From assembly GCA_050247075.1 (NCBI GenBank), contig JBFWUW010000071.1, positions 1 through 33,791 on the forward strand: a stretch of 33,791 nt of DNA, given 5' to 3'. Every line of letters begins with the position of its first letter. The stretch's first letter is position 1. The notes below the pieces were generated by a model that made no database searches, was not told where the DNA came from, and worked only from the letters and a program-made list of their open reading frames with translations. Below, piece by piece: positions 7,876 to 15,997 of this stretch. Position numbers and translations under genes: made by a program. The DNA is from JBFWUW01 sp050247075 (GTDB taxonomy: Bacteria; Planctomycetota; Planctomycetia; Pirellulales; JBFWUW01).

Positions 7876-8706
7876 GTGCGGTTGATGTTGATCGGGGATA
7901 TTGTCGGCAGGCCCGGGCGGCAAATTGTCGTCCGCGGGCTGCCCGGGCTGATCCGCCGCGAGCAGCTAGACCTGGTTGTGGCCAACGCCGAGAACGCCGC
8001 GGCCGGGTCGGGCCTGACACCCGACCAATACCGCGAACTAATCAAGGCTGGCGTCGATTGCATCACCTTGGGCGACCACATCTACCGCCGCAAAGAGATC
8101 TATTCGGTGCTGTCGCAAGAGTCCAACATTGTCAAGCCGGCCAATTATCCGCCGGAGTCGCCTGGCCGCGAGCACGCCATCGTGCAGGCCCGCGACGGAA
8201 CGCAAGTGGCGGTCATCAGCCTGATGGGCCGCGTCTTCATGCGGCCGGTCGATTGCCCCTTTGCCGCGGCGGATCGGGTGTTGGGCAAAATCTCGCCCGA
8301 CGTGAAGGTGATTCTGGTCGATCTGCATGCCGAGGCGACCAGCGACAAACAGCTCATGGGGCGGCGGTTGGATGGCAGGGCCAGCGCGGTGTTGGGGACG
8401 CACACGCATGTTCCCACGGCGGACGAATGCATTCTGCCGGGCGGCACCGCCTTTCAGTGCGATGTCGGCATGACCGGCCCTTATGAAAGCATTCTGGGGC
8501 GGCGGATTGACCGCGTGATGGAAACCACGCGGACCTTCAAGCCGACGCAGTTTGAAGTCGCCAGTGAAGACGTGCGGCTATCGGGCACCATCGTGGAAGT
8601 CGATTCGGCCACCGGCCGGGCCAGCGGCATTCGCCGGCTGGTGCTGACTGCCGCCGACGCCGAGCAACTCATCCAGCCAGGTGCCTCGCTGGCGGTCAGC
8701 CCGTAG
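7876..8706 (+). CDS. ymdB: YmdB-family metallophosphoesterase
   Basis: A 276-residue protein of the YmdB/TIGR00282 family. In Bacillus subtilis YmdB is a phosphodiesterase that acts on 2',3'-cyclic nucleotides and influences biofilm formation. Dinuclear-metal-site residues are visible: D8 (LIGDIVG), E39 (NAENAA), H151 (DLHAEATS), H176 and H178 (GTHTH). The normally asparagine-bearing GNH motif reads GDH here (66-68), so one metal ligand is changed to Asp. Start: the GTG at 7876 gives the canonical opening RLMLIGDIVGRPG; the frame is open upstream but those residues do not fit the family. It lies 69 bases after rny and is probably co-transcribed. Confidence 0.92.
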   Translation: MRLMLIGDIVGRPGRQIVVRGLPGLIRREQLDLVVANAENAAAGSGLTPDQYRELIKAGVDCITLGDHIYRRKEIYSVLSQESNIVKPANYPPESPGREHAIVQARDGTQVAVISLMGRVFMRPVDCPFAAADRVLGKISPDVKVILVDLHAEATSDKQLMGRRLDGRASAVLGTHTHVPTADECILPGGTAFQCDVGMTGPYESILGRRIDRVMETTRTFKPTQFEVASEDVRLSGTIVEVDSATGRASGIRRLVLTAADAEQLIQPGASLAVSP

Positions 8707-8734
8707 CAGGCAATTTCCTCGCCGTGAAATACCG

Positions 8735-9325
8735 TTACGATGCTGCGGGGTCTTCGGCCTTGCGCATTTTTTCGCGTGCGCGGCTGAGCATGGGACCGAC
8801 GCTGTTTTCGGGAATGTCCAGATCGTGGCTGATTTGCTGGTAGGTCTTTCCTTCCAGGTGGTACAGCCGCACGATCTCGGCTTCGTCCTCATCCAGTTCG
8901 CCCATCAAACGCTCAACTTCTTGGCGGTCGGTAACGCGCTGTTCAAAGTCAGCATGAGGGCCGTGGCCATCTGACCGTCCCATCGCGGAATCCTGTTCGA
9001 CCGCGGAGAGCGGCGCGGCGGTCTTACGGTTCAGCAGCGCCCGCACCGTCACGCGGCGGGCAATGACGGCCAGATACGTTGCCAGGCTGCTCTGCGCCCG
9101 AAAGCGGCGCAGCACGGCAAAGTTGTCCTTGACGATAGCCAGGAAGACTTCGGCACAGAGGTCTTCGCGGTCCTCGGACGAAAGGCGGATGGAACGGATC
9201 TGCGCGGAGTGGTTGACGGTGTAGGCCACCAACCCCATGAAGCGGTCCACAAAGTCTTCCCAAGACCGCGGCTGGCCCCCCAGGCATCGTTCGAGCAGAT
9301 TGCGGTCAAGATCGGAAAGCGCCAC
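8735..9325 (-). CDS. ECF-type RNA polymerase sigma factor
   Basis: About 196 residues with the two-domain ECF layout. Region 2 includes EDLCAEVFLAIVKD and the promoter-melting stretch FRAQSSLATYLAVIARR. Region 4 contains LDEDEAEIVRLYHLEGKTYQQISHDL followed by a recognition helix ENSVGPMLSRAREKMRK. It would direct RNA polymerase to a specific promoter set. No anti-sigma gene lies next to it, so the controlling signal cannot be read from context. The GTG at 9325 has AAAGGG nine bases upstream and was preferred; TTG at 9343 would add six residues. It converges on ymdB with a 28-base gap. Confidence 0.88.
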   Translation of the reverse strand: MALSDLDRNLLERCLGGQPRSWEDFVDRFMGLVAYTVNHSAQIRSIRLSSEDREDLCAEVFLAIVKDNFAVLRRFRAQSSLATYLAVIARRVTVRALLNRKTAAPLSAVEQDSAMGRSDGHGPHADFEQRVTDRQEVERLMGELDEDEAEIVRLYHLEGKTYQQISHDLDIPENSVGPMLSRAREKMRKAEDPAAS

Positions 9326-9502
9326 GGTATTAGACCCTTTCAACCGGCCAAGCGGACTGGACAGCCAAAGCCCATCCGTTGGCCGCGACCGCGATCGGTC
9401 GGAACTGTAGTCCCTGTTGATACTTCGATTCTAAGTAGCGGCAAAAACAGGAGCAAGCCTGAAGTTGGCGGAAAACTGGGGCGGCGGGCGAGAATGCGCC
9501 GC

Positions 9503-9531
9503 TTGACAGTGCCAGGGGTGACTACTAAGAT
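9503..9531 (+). promoter_or_regulatory. Sigma70-like promoter, probably for fdxA
   Basis: A perfect -35 box TTGACA (9503-9508), a 17-base spacer and a -10 box TAAGAT (9526-9531). If used, it gives a leader of about 300 bases before fdxA. Confidence 0.5.
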
Positions 9532-9559
9532 TCTGGCGCTAGGCCATGGAGAACGGGCC

Positions 9560-9582
9560 AAGTGCTTACGGTTGAAGCACTT
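9560..9582 (+). promoter_or_regulatory. Hairpin in the fdxA leader
   Basis: AAGTGCTT and AAGCACTT pair perfectly over a 7-base loop. There is no T-run behind it, so it is more likely a leader structure than a terminator. Confidence 0.35.
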
Positions 9583-9820
9583 CGCGAACGGACTTTGGAC
9601 TTCATTTTAGTCGCGCAGCCGCCGATTCAGTCTTGGTGGGCGGAGTTGTGCAACGGGCCGCCAGTCTAGGTTGGGCTGGCGGTCGCTTGGTCGAGACAGT
9701 TCGTCCCGTCAACGTGGCGGGCGAAAGCCAGAAAGGTTTGTGTGGCGAGGAAATCCGCGGCTTGCCGGCAAGTGCGCGGGGGGGAATTTCCCACAAGTTC
9801 GCCACGCCAAACGCCATAAC

Positions 9821-9827
9821 AGGAGAG
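9821..9827 (+). promoter_or_regulatory. Ribosome binding site of fdxA
   Basis: AGGAGAG, eight bases before the ATG. It decides the start against a longer in-frame alternative. Confidence 0.8.
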
Positions 9828-9835
9828 AAGCTTCC

Positions 9836-10114
9836 ATGACTCACGTGGTGTGCGAACCATGTTTCGCCTGCAAGTACACGGATTGCGTCGTTGTCTGCCC
9901 GGTCGAGTGTTTCTACGAAGGCGAGAAGATGCTCTACATCCATCCGGATGAGTGCATCGACTGCGAAGCGTGCGTGCCCGAGTGCCCCGTCGAGGCGATC
10001 TTCCACGAAGACAACGTTCCCGACCAATGGAAGGACTTCACCGCGCTGAATGCCGAACTGGCCACGCAGTGCCCAGTCATTACCGAAAAGAAAGAGCCGC
10101 TGACCGGCGGCTAA
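9836..10114 (+). CDS. fdxA: 7Fe ferredoxin (FdxA type)
   Basis: A 92-residue soluble electron carrier. Its cysteines match the 3Fe-4S/4Fe-4S ferredoxins of the Azotobacter FdI type: C9, C17 and C50 for the 3Fe cluster, and C21, C40, C43 and C46 for the 4Fe cluster, with the characteristic segments CKYTDCVVVCPVECFYEG and HPDECIDCEACVPECP. C12 and C25 correspond to the free cysteines of FdI; C6 is additional. The protein is slightly shorter than the Azotobacter one because it lacks part of the C-terminal tail. The ATG at 9836 has a strong AGGAGAG nine bases upstream, which rules out the longer frame. Partner enzymes are not encoded nearby. Confidence 0.95.
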   Translation: MTHVVCEPCFACKYTDCVVVCPVECFYEGEKMLYIHPDECIDCEACVPECPVEAIFHEDNVPDQWKDFTALNAELATQCPVITEKKEPLTGG

Positions 10115-10115
10115 T

Positions 10116-10132
10116 GTTGCTGAAAAAGCAAC
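10116..10132 (+). terminator. Small hairpin just after fdxA
   Basis: GTTGCT and AGCAAC pair over a 5-base A-rich loop one base past the stop codon. It is followed by TTCGGC rather than a T-run, so termination is uncertain. Confidence 0.35.
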
Positions 10133-10160
10133 TTCGGCATTCATGTTCGTTGTGGCTGTA

Positions 10161-10305
10161 GGAGGTGTTTCCAACGCCTCCTGGAATCCCCCTCACTCTG
10201 GGAGAGGGACGGTCTGAGGGTTTGCCGGTTGGATAAACTTTCGTTACCTCCCCGACCCTCTCCCGAAGTACCGGGAGAGGGAGGATCGGCATTGGAAACG
10301 CCTCC
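10161..10305. mobile_element. MITE-like repeat element, family C
   Basis: A 145-bp block bounded by 14-base inverted arms: GGAGGTGTTTCCAA (10161-10174) and TTGGAAACGCCTCC (10292-10305), matching at 13 of 14 positions. The left arm is also part of a smaller palindrome. Inside are two copies of the CCCTCTCCC/GGGAGAGGG palindrome (about 10188-10208 and 10248-10284). It encodes no protein. The layout resembles a non-autonomous miniature element, but no target-site duplication was clear. Confidence 0.5.
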
Positions 10306-10373
10306 TGTCGATTTCATCCACGTTGGATGCGCCTCCACCATTGGCATAACGGGCCGGTGGTTGGCTCCTGCAC

Positions 10374-11774
10374 TCACTCTTTCGTGGCGTGTCGCAGCAG
10401 CTTTGCCGGATCGACAACGTTGCCGCCCCGAATAATCGTCTCAATCCGCCGGCTGTGGCGAATGTCCACCAAGGGATTGGCCGTCAGCAACAGCATGTCC
10501 GCCAACTTGCCAGGTGCGATGGAGCCTAGTTGATCTTCTTGGTGCAGCGCCAGGGCATTGTTGAGAGTGGCCGCCCGCAACGCGGCGGCGGGTGAAAGCC
10601 CTGATTCCACCAGCATTTGCAATTCCTGATGCAGCGAGAAGCCGGGCGTTACCTGTGGCTCGGGTGAATCGGTGCCGGCCAGCAGTGGCACGCCGGCTCG
10701 ATGCAGCTTGCCTGTCAGCTCTTGAAACTTGGCAAACTCCCGCCGGCGGTCTTCCAAGGGGCCTCCTTGCGGGCAACCGGTCTGCTTGAGATAGACGGGC
10801 CAGAATTCGCGCAGCCGCCGCGGGGCCAGGGCGTTGTCGGGGTGTTCGGCCACTTCCGGCACGTCGGGCAGCAAGATCATGTTGCGAAAAACGGCCAACG
10901 TGGGATCGACGTAAACTTGCCGGCGGGCCAACTCGGCCACCAGCGATTCGCACAGCGGATTGCCTAGATCAAGCCGTCCGCGATGGCCCGGCTGGCCCGC
11001 TACTTCGGGCGGAATGACGTAATTGAACACCGACCAGATATGTTCTAAACCGTCGATGCCGTCTTCCACCGCATGCTGGGCCGAGTAATTTCCCAAATGG
11101 GCCGTGACAAAAATCTGGCGGCGATGCGCTTCGTCGATAATGGCCCGCCCTACTTCGCGGCCGGTGCCAGCATAGATCTTAACGGTCGAGATGTCCCACC
11201 GCATGAGATCGTCGAAGATCGCCGGAACCTGCGCAGGATCGGACACGCCGCGGCCAATATCGCGGTGAATCGGCGGGTTGGCGTCAAGCAGCGGGCTGCA
11301 CGTAAAGACCCTGGGGCAAGACTCCGGGTGCGCCGCGGCGAACCGGGCCACCAGCGTGGCCGCGACCACTTCCTCGCCCGTGCTGCGAACGGAGGTCACA
11401 CCGGCCGCCAGATACAGGGGCAGCACTTCGTCGCCGGTGACGTGGGCAAAATCGAGTACATGCACCATATGCGTATGGGCGTCGATCAATCCCGGCAGCA
11501 CGTACTTGCCGCGTCCATCCATCCGCGTGGCATCGGCTGGCAGGTCCAGCGGTTCGTCGGGACCAGCCACCGCGGCAATGCGGCTGCCCCGCACCACAAT
11601 CGTCCGATCGGGCAACATCTGTTCGGTCCGCGGATCGAACAGGCTGCAACGTTCGATGGCCAGCACGGCCGCCGCCGTATCGATCGGCTCTTCCGCCCGC
11701 GCGGCGGCCCAGGTCAACAGGCCCAGCGCGGCGGTTAAGAAAACAGCGGCAAGGTGTTTCGTCAACACATCCAC
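10374..11774 (-). CDS. Exported amidohydrolase-family metal-dependent hydrolase
   Basis: A 466-residue protein with a signal peptide (hydrophobic LAAVFLTAALGLLTWA, then ARAEEP). The amidohydrolase fold is evident: a small beta domain, the metal motif DAHTHM, the TVKIYAG strand whose lysine is often the bridging residue, histidines in TAHLGNYS and GLEHIW, the catalytic aspartate in GTDSP, and the closing segment GSIAPGKLADMLLL. Relatives include imidazolonepropionase-like and prolidase-like enzymes; the substrate is open. The frame continues upstream to 11981, but GTG at 11774, with GGAGG ten bases before it, places the signal peptide at the N-terminus; GTG at 11768 is close behind. Confidence 0.88.
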   Translation of the reverse strand: MDVLTKHLAAVFLTAALGLLTWAAARAEEPIDTAAAVLAIERCSLFDPRTEQMLPDRTIVVRGSRIAAVAGPDEPLDLPADATRMDGRGKYVLPGLIDAHTHMVHVLDFAHVTGDEVLPLYLAAGVTSVRSTGEEVVAATLVARFAAAHPESCPRVFTCSPLLDANPPIHRDIGRGVSDPAQVPAIFDDLMRWDISTVKIYAGTGREVGRAIIDEAHRRQIFVTAHLGNYSAQHAVEDGIDGLEHIWSVFNYVIPPEVAGQPGHRGRLDLGNPLCESLVAELARRQVYVDPTLAVFRNMILLPDVPEVAEHPDNALAPRRLREFWPVYLKQTGCPQGGPLEDRRREFAKFQELTGKLHRAGVPLLAGTDSPEPQVTPGFSLHQELQMLVESGLSPAAALRAATLNNALALHQEDQLGSIAPGKLADMLLLTANPLVDIRHSRRIETIIRGGNVVDPAKLLRHATKE

Positions 11775-11990
11775 GTTGATGTTGCCTCCGCGGCGATTTC
11801 CAGTGAGGGTAAGGCATGGCCGAGCCCGGGGAAGTTCAACTGCATGATAACTCACGGGAGTTTCGCGCGGCAGGCGGAACGGTTGGCCAACGGTTCCGCT
11901 TCGCACAGCGCTGCTTCCCTCGCCGGGATGATTCAACGACAATGGAAACGTGGGCTTCGTCACCGTAACTCCGTTCGGCACGGCTTGGAT

Positions 11991-13166
11991 ATGCTCGACA
12001 TCGGTTTACTTCCGCGGTTGTTCACACGAAATAGGCCGCGGCCCGCGGGCGCGTGCCTATCTTGGGTGGTGCTGCTACTGGCCGCCGTGTTGTTTTCAGG
12101 GGGGACCGCGGCGGCTGAAAAGTCGGACTGGCTGACGGGGCCGGCGGCCGTGAAGGCGCTGGATGGCGAGACCAGCCTGAGCTGGCAGGGCAACCCGCTG
12201 CGCGACGGGCTGCGCAAGTTGTGCGATGCCCACCGAGTTTCTCTGCTGGTTGATCGGCGCGTGGACCCCGACCAGGAAGTGACGATTTCGATTCGCGATG
12301 CCGCCTTGCGCGAAGCGTTGGAACGAATCGCCCAGGACCGCCGCGTCGGCCTGAGCCAGTTCGGCCCGGTGAGCTATGTGGGGCCCAAGCCGGCCGCGGA
12401 ACGATTGCGGACATTAGCCCTGCTGCGCAAGCAGGATGTGTCAGGGCTGCCCGCCGCCGCGCGCAAACCGTTGCTGCGGACGCGTCCGTGGCAGTGGGAC
12501 GACCTGGCCACGCCGCGGCAACTATTGCAAGACCTGGCCGACGAGGCCGACGTGAAGATTCATAACGCAGAGAACCTTCCACACGATCTGTGGGCCGCCG
12601 CCGATTTGGCACCGCTGAGTTGGATCGACCGCTTGACGCTGCTGCTGGTGCAGTTCGACGCCACGTTTGAGATGTCCCCTTCGGGCCGGGAGGCCAACAT
12701 CATCGGCCTGCCGGAAAGCATTGCCATCGAGCGGAGTTTTCCGGGCGGGCCCAAGCCCGACGAGCTAGCCGCCCAATGGGGAAAAATGCTGCCCAACTGC
12801 CAGGTGAAAGTCGTCGATCGCAAACTGCTGGTCCGCGGCTATGTCGAGGATCTGGAACGGATCGAGTCGAACAAGCAGGGCTCTGGCACCCGCACCAAAG
12901 TGACGGGAACCAAAGAGGTTCGCTACACGCTGACGATTCAGAAACAGCCGTTGGGCTCGGTGTTGAAGCAGATCGCCGACCAGGCCAAAGTCGATCTGAA
13001 ATTTGATGATGCCGCGATTGAAGCGGCCGGCATCAAGCTAGACCAGCGGATCTCAGCCGCCGTGGAAGACGCCTCTTTGGACGAACTGTTCGAAGCGCTG
13101 CTGACGCCAGCCAAGCTGGCCTTTCGCCGAGAAGCGGCAGCCGTGGAGATTTTTCCGGCGGAGTGA
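11991..13166 (+). CDS. Exported protein with two secretin-N/STN-like modules
   Basis: A 391-residue protein of unknown role. A signal peptide or anchor is present (CLSWVVLLLAAVLFSGG, then TAAAEK). Residues about 58-131 resemble an STN (secretin/TonB short N-terminal) module: LSWQGNPLRDGLRKLCDAHRV, then VTISIRDAALREALERIA. The last 82 residues (310-391) repeat the pattern: LTIQKQPLGSVLKQIADQA, then ISAAVEDASLDELFEALL. No secretin or TonB-receptor barrel follows. The ATG at 11991 puts the signal at the start; the frame is open upstream to 11754 but there overlaps the divergent amidohydrolase gene. The two genes diverge with a 216-base gap that must hold both promoters. It converges on manC with a nine-base gap. 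Confidence 0.78.
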   Translation: MLDIGLLPRLFTRNRPRPAGACLSWVVLLLAAVLFSGGTAAAEKSDWLTGPAAVKALDGETSLSWQGNPLRDGLRKLCDAHRVSLLVDRRVDPDQEVTISIRDAALREALERIAQDRRVGLSQFGPVSYVGPKPAAERLRTLALLRKQDVSGLPAAARKPLLRTRPWQWDDLATPRQLLQDLADEADVKIHNAENLPHDLWAAADLAPLSWIDRLTLLLVQFDATFEMSPSGREANIIGLPESIAIERSFPGGPKPDELAAQWGKMLPNCQVKVVDRKLLVRGYVEDLERIESNKQGSGTRTKVTGTKEVRYTLTIQKQPLGSVLKQIADQAKVDLKFDDAAIEAAGIKLDQRISAAVEDASLDELFEALLTPAKLAFRREAAAVEIFPAE

Positions 13167-13175
13167 GCACGTCCA

Positions 13176-14276
13176 TCACAGCCACTCGGTCCAGCCCCGT
13201 TCCTCCAGCAGTTTGACCAACTTGCGGATGGACTCCTCGTCGTGCTTGTTGGCCACCAGGGTGGCGTCGGGCGTGTGGACGATGATCAGGTCAGAGACCC
13301 CCAGCGTGGCGATCAGGTGGCCCGGTTCGCCCCGCACAATGCTGCCGCTGGTTTGCCAGCCGATATGCCGCGGCGCCAGGATCGTGTTGCCGTTGGCGTC
13401 TGGCCCGTGCAACCGGCTGAGGGCTTGCCACGAGCCGACATCGTCCCATTCAAACGGTGCTTCGATCATCACGACATCGGTGGCGTGCTCCATGACGGCG
13501 TAGTCGATGGAGATGCCTTGGATGGCCGCAAACTCGCGGCGCAGCACATGGGTGTAGTCGTCGCTGCCGTAGGCAGCCGCGATCGTGGCCAACCGGGCGT
13601 GCAACGCGGGCTGATGCCGCTGTAACGCCGCCAGAATGGTGCTGGCCTTCCAGATAAAGATGCCGGAATTCCAAAAGAAATTGCCGCTGTCGAGATACTG
13701 TTGGGCCACTTCCGCCTGGGGTTTTTCGCGAAACTGTTTCACGCGATAAGCCGCGGGCTGGGCGGCTTGTTGATCGGCGGCGGTTGGCTCCAGGCGTTCG
13801 CCCCGTTCAATGTAGCCAAAGCTTTCGGCCGGATAGGTGGGGGAAATTCCGATCGTGGCAATGCGGACTGGCGCCGACTCCACCAGCTCGGCGGCGTGCG
13901 CCAACGCCGCGCGGAAACGGTCGGCCGGGCCGATATAGTGGTCGGCGGGCATCACCAGCAACGTGGCCTGGGGATCTTGCTGGCTGATCTGAAACGCGGC
14001 CAGCCCGATACATGGGGCGGTGTCTCGTCGGCAAGGTTCGGCCAGAATCGCCTGGGGCGGCAATTGCGGAAGCTGCCGCCGGATGCCATCCGCCAGGTTC
14101 TCGCCCGTCACGATCAAGGTCTGTTCGGGCGCAACCAGTCCCGCCAACCGATCGACGGCGGCCTGAATCAACGTCCGCGAGCCGGCCAGCGGCAGCAATT
14201 GTTTGGGTGTGCCGGAACGGCTGATCGGCCAAAACCGCGTGCCAGCGCCGCCAGCCATGATAATTGCATGAAGCAT
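13176..14276 (-). CDS. manC: Mannose-1-phosphate guanylyltransferase
   Basis: It makes GDP-mannose from mannose-1-phosphate and GTP, feeding surface polysaccharide and glycan synthesis. The 366 residues match the monofunctional enzymes; bifunctional forms with an isomerase domain are about 470. Visible motifs are the nucleotide-binding MAGGAGTRFWPISR (7-20), PADHYI (110-115), FREKP (182-186), GNFFWNSGIF (198-207), and SIDYAVME followed by EWDDVGSW (256-283). The ATG at 14276 directly precedes the conserved N-terminal strand. It is divergent from the UDP-sugar pyrophosphorylase, with a gap containing a family B repeat. Confidence 0.94.
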   Translation of the reverse strand: MLHAIIMAGGAGTRFWPISRSGTPKQLLPLAGSRTLIQAAVDRLAGLVAPEQTLIVTGENLADGIRRQLPQLPPQAILAEPCRRDTAPCIGLAAFQISQQDPQATLLVMPADHYIGPADRFRAALAHAAELVESAPVRIATIGISPTYPAESFGYIERGERLEPTAADQQAAQPAAYRVKQFREKPQAEVAQQYLDSGNFFWNSGIFIWKASTILAALQRHQPALHARLATIAAAYGSDDYTHVLRREFAAIQGISIDYAVMEHATDVVMIEAPFEWDDVGSWQALSRLHGPDANGNTILAPRHIGWQTSGSIVRGEPGHLIATLGVSDLIIVHTPDATLVANKHDEESIRKLVKLLEERGWTEWL

Positions 14277-14423
14277 GAAACACTGTTTCTCGTCGGGGGT
14301 GTGCGTATGCCAAGTATAGCTTGCCGGAGGGACATTGCCGTGTGGCCCGTTTCGGCCCCGTCTGTCACAATGCAGCCTTGGCTTGGACGCGTAACCGCAT
14401 TATTGCCATCGGCGGCAATACAG

Positions 14424-14456
14424 GCCGTAGCGTGGGCTTTAGCCCACGTAACGGCC
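14424..14456. repeat. Repeat family B palindrome, copy 1
   Basis: The core GTAGCGTGGGCTTTAGCCCACG forms a hairpin with GTGGGCT/AGCCCAC arms. It sits between the divergent manC and pyrophosphorylase genes. Further copies lie at 18254-18312 and 33678-33733. Confidence 0.8.
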
Positions 14457-14529
14457 GATTAGCAAGTTTCGAGCATCCCAGTCGGCACATACCTTTCCTG
14501 GTCACCAGACTTTTACCGCTGCAAGACTG

Positions 14530-15927
14530 ATGATTCCTGAATCGCTGCAAACCTTGGTCGCCACCCACCAGCAGCAACATTTGCTGCGATTTTGGGATCG
14601 GTTGAGTTCCGCCGAGCAATCGGTGCTGACGCGGGAGATTGAAGCGGTCGACTTTGCCCAACTGGGGCAATTGCTGGCCAAGGCCCAGGCCGCCGTGGAT
14701 TGGAACGAGATCGCCGCCCGCGCGACTTCGCCCGACGCCTTTCGCTTGGGTGCCGTGCCGGCCACGGAACTGGCCGCGGCGCGGGCCGCCGGCGAGGCGG
14801 CCTTGAAGGCGGGACAAGTCGCCGTGGTGCTGGTGGCCGGCGGGCAAGGAACGCGGCTGGGCTTCGACCATCCCAAGGGGATGTACTCCTTGGGCCCGGT
14901 TTCGGGACATAGCTTGTTTCAGATTCTGTTGGAGAAAGTGCTGGCCGTCTCTCGCCGCTACCAACAGCCTGTTCCGTTGGTGGTGATGACCAGCCCAGCA
15001 ACGCACGAAGAGACCGCCGGCTACCTGCGGGAGCATGATTGGTTTGGCCTGCCCGCCGACGATGTGCGGATGTGCTGCCAAGGGACCATGCCGGCCGTGG
15101 ATATGCAAAGCGGCCAGATCTTGCTGGCCGAGCCGGGCCGGCTGGCGCTCAGCCCGGACGGGCATGGGGGGCTGGTGGCGGCAATGGCCTCCAGCGGCAC
15201 GCTGGATGAATTGCAACGCCGAGGCATTTCCTTGTTGTTCTACATGCAGGTCGATAACCCTTTGGCGACAGTGTGCGACCCGGTCTTTCTGGGACATCAT
15301 TTGCGAACCGGTTCGCAAATGTCGACGCAAGTCGTGGCCAAGCGTGATCCGTTGGACCGCGTGGGCAACTTCGCCAGGTACGCCGGCAAAGCGCGGATCA
15401 TCGAGTACAGCGACTTGCCGGACGAAGCCGCGAAGCGGCGGCACGTCGATGGCTCGCTGGTCTTTTGGGCCGGCAATATCGCCGTGCATGCCTTTGATAT
15501 CGCCTTTCTCAAGGAGATGGCCGGCTCGGCCGACGGCCTGCCGTTCCATCGGGCGGAAAAAAAGGTTCCCTATGTCGATGCGTCGGGCCACACGGTCGAT
15601 CCGGACCAGCCCAACGCCTACAAGTTCGAGCGGTTCATCTTCGACTTGCTGCCCGCCGCCAACCGGGCCATTGCCGTGGAAGTGGACGAAGCCGAGTGTT
15701 TTGCCCCGGTCAAGAACGAACCGGGCGCGGCCAAGGATACGCCGGAAAGCGCCCAACGGATGATGGTTGATCTGCATACCGCCTGGCTGCAAACGGCCGG
15801 CGTGGAAGTCTTGCCGGGCGTGGCGGTGGAGATCAGCCCGCTCTTTGCCCTGGACGCGGAGGAGTTGGCCCAAAAGGTCACGGCCCGCGCGACGATCTCG
15901 TCGCCCAAGTATTTAAGGGAGGGGTGA
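14530..15927 (+). CDS. UDP-sugar pyrophosphorylase, eukaryotic UAP1-like
   Basis: A 465-residue UDPGP-family nucleotidyltransferase joining UTP to a sugar-1-phosphate. The signature VAGGQGTRLGFDHPKGMYSL lies at 102-121. Other family segments are SPDGHGG (208-214), YMQVDNPL (238-245, the metal-binding aspartate region) and PNAYKFERFIFD near residue 365, matching the catalytic lysine region of UAP1. This layout is that of eukaryotic UDP-N-acetylglucosamine pyrophosphorylase, unlike bacterial GlmU or GalU. The actual sugar (GlcNAc, glucose or another) is not fixed by sequence. It may be co-transcribed with the exporter 70 bases downstream. Confidence 0.87.
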   Translation: MIPESLQTLVATHQQQHLLRFWDRLSSAEQSVLTREIEAVDFAQLGQLLAKAQAAVDWNEIAARATSPDAFRLGAVPATELAAARAAGEAALKAGQVAVVLVAGGQGTRLGFDHPKGMYSLGPVSGHSLFQILLEKVLAVSRRYQQPVPLVVMTSPATHEETAGYLREHDWFGLPADDVRMCCQGTMPAVDMQSGQILLAEPGRLALSPDGHGGLVAAMASSGTLDELQRRGISLLFYMQVDNPLATVCDPVFLGHHLRTGSQMSTQVVAKRDPLDRVGNFARYAGKARIIEYSDLPDEAAKRRHVDGSLVFWAGNIAVHAFDIAFLKEMAGSADGLPFHRAEKKVPYVDASGHTVDPDQPNAYKFERFIFDLLPAANRAIAVEVDEAECFAPVKNEPGAAKDTPESAQRMMVDLHTAWLQTAGVEVLPGVAVEISPLFALDAEELAQKVTARATISSPKYLREG

Positions 15928-15997
15928 GCAAAGGTGATCGCAGTGCCAGGTTTCCATTGCCTACAACGAATCGCCGCGGCTTGCCGCGGGAGCGCGC

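Larger units (their letters stand above)
9326..9835. other. Intergenic region upstream of fdxA
   Basis: These 510 bases carry a sigma70-like promoter (9503-9531), a perfect 8-bp hairpin (9560-9582) and the fdxA ribosome binding site. No protein-coding gene is convincing; an ATG at 9546 opens only a nine-codon frame overlapping the hairpin. Confidence 0.55.

Noticed and set aside
14365..15873. A 502-codon open frame on the minus strand
   Set aside because: It is antisense to the UDP-sugar pyrophosphorylase and shows no protein-like domain.
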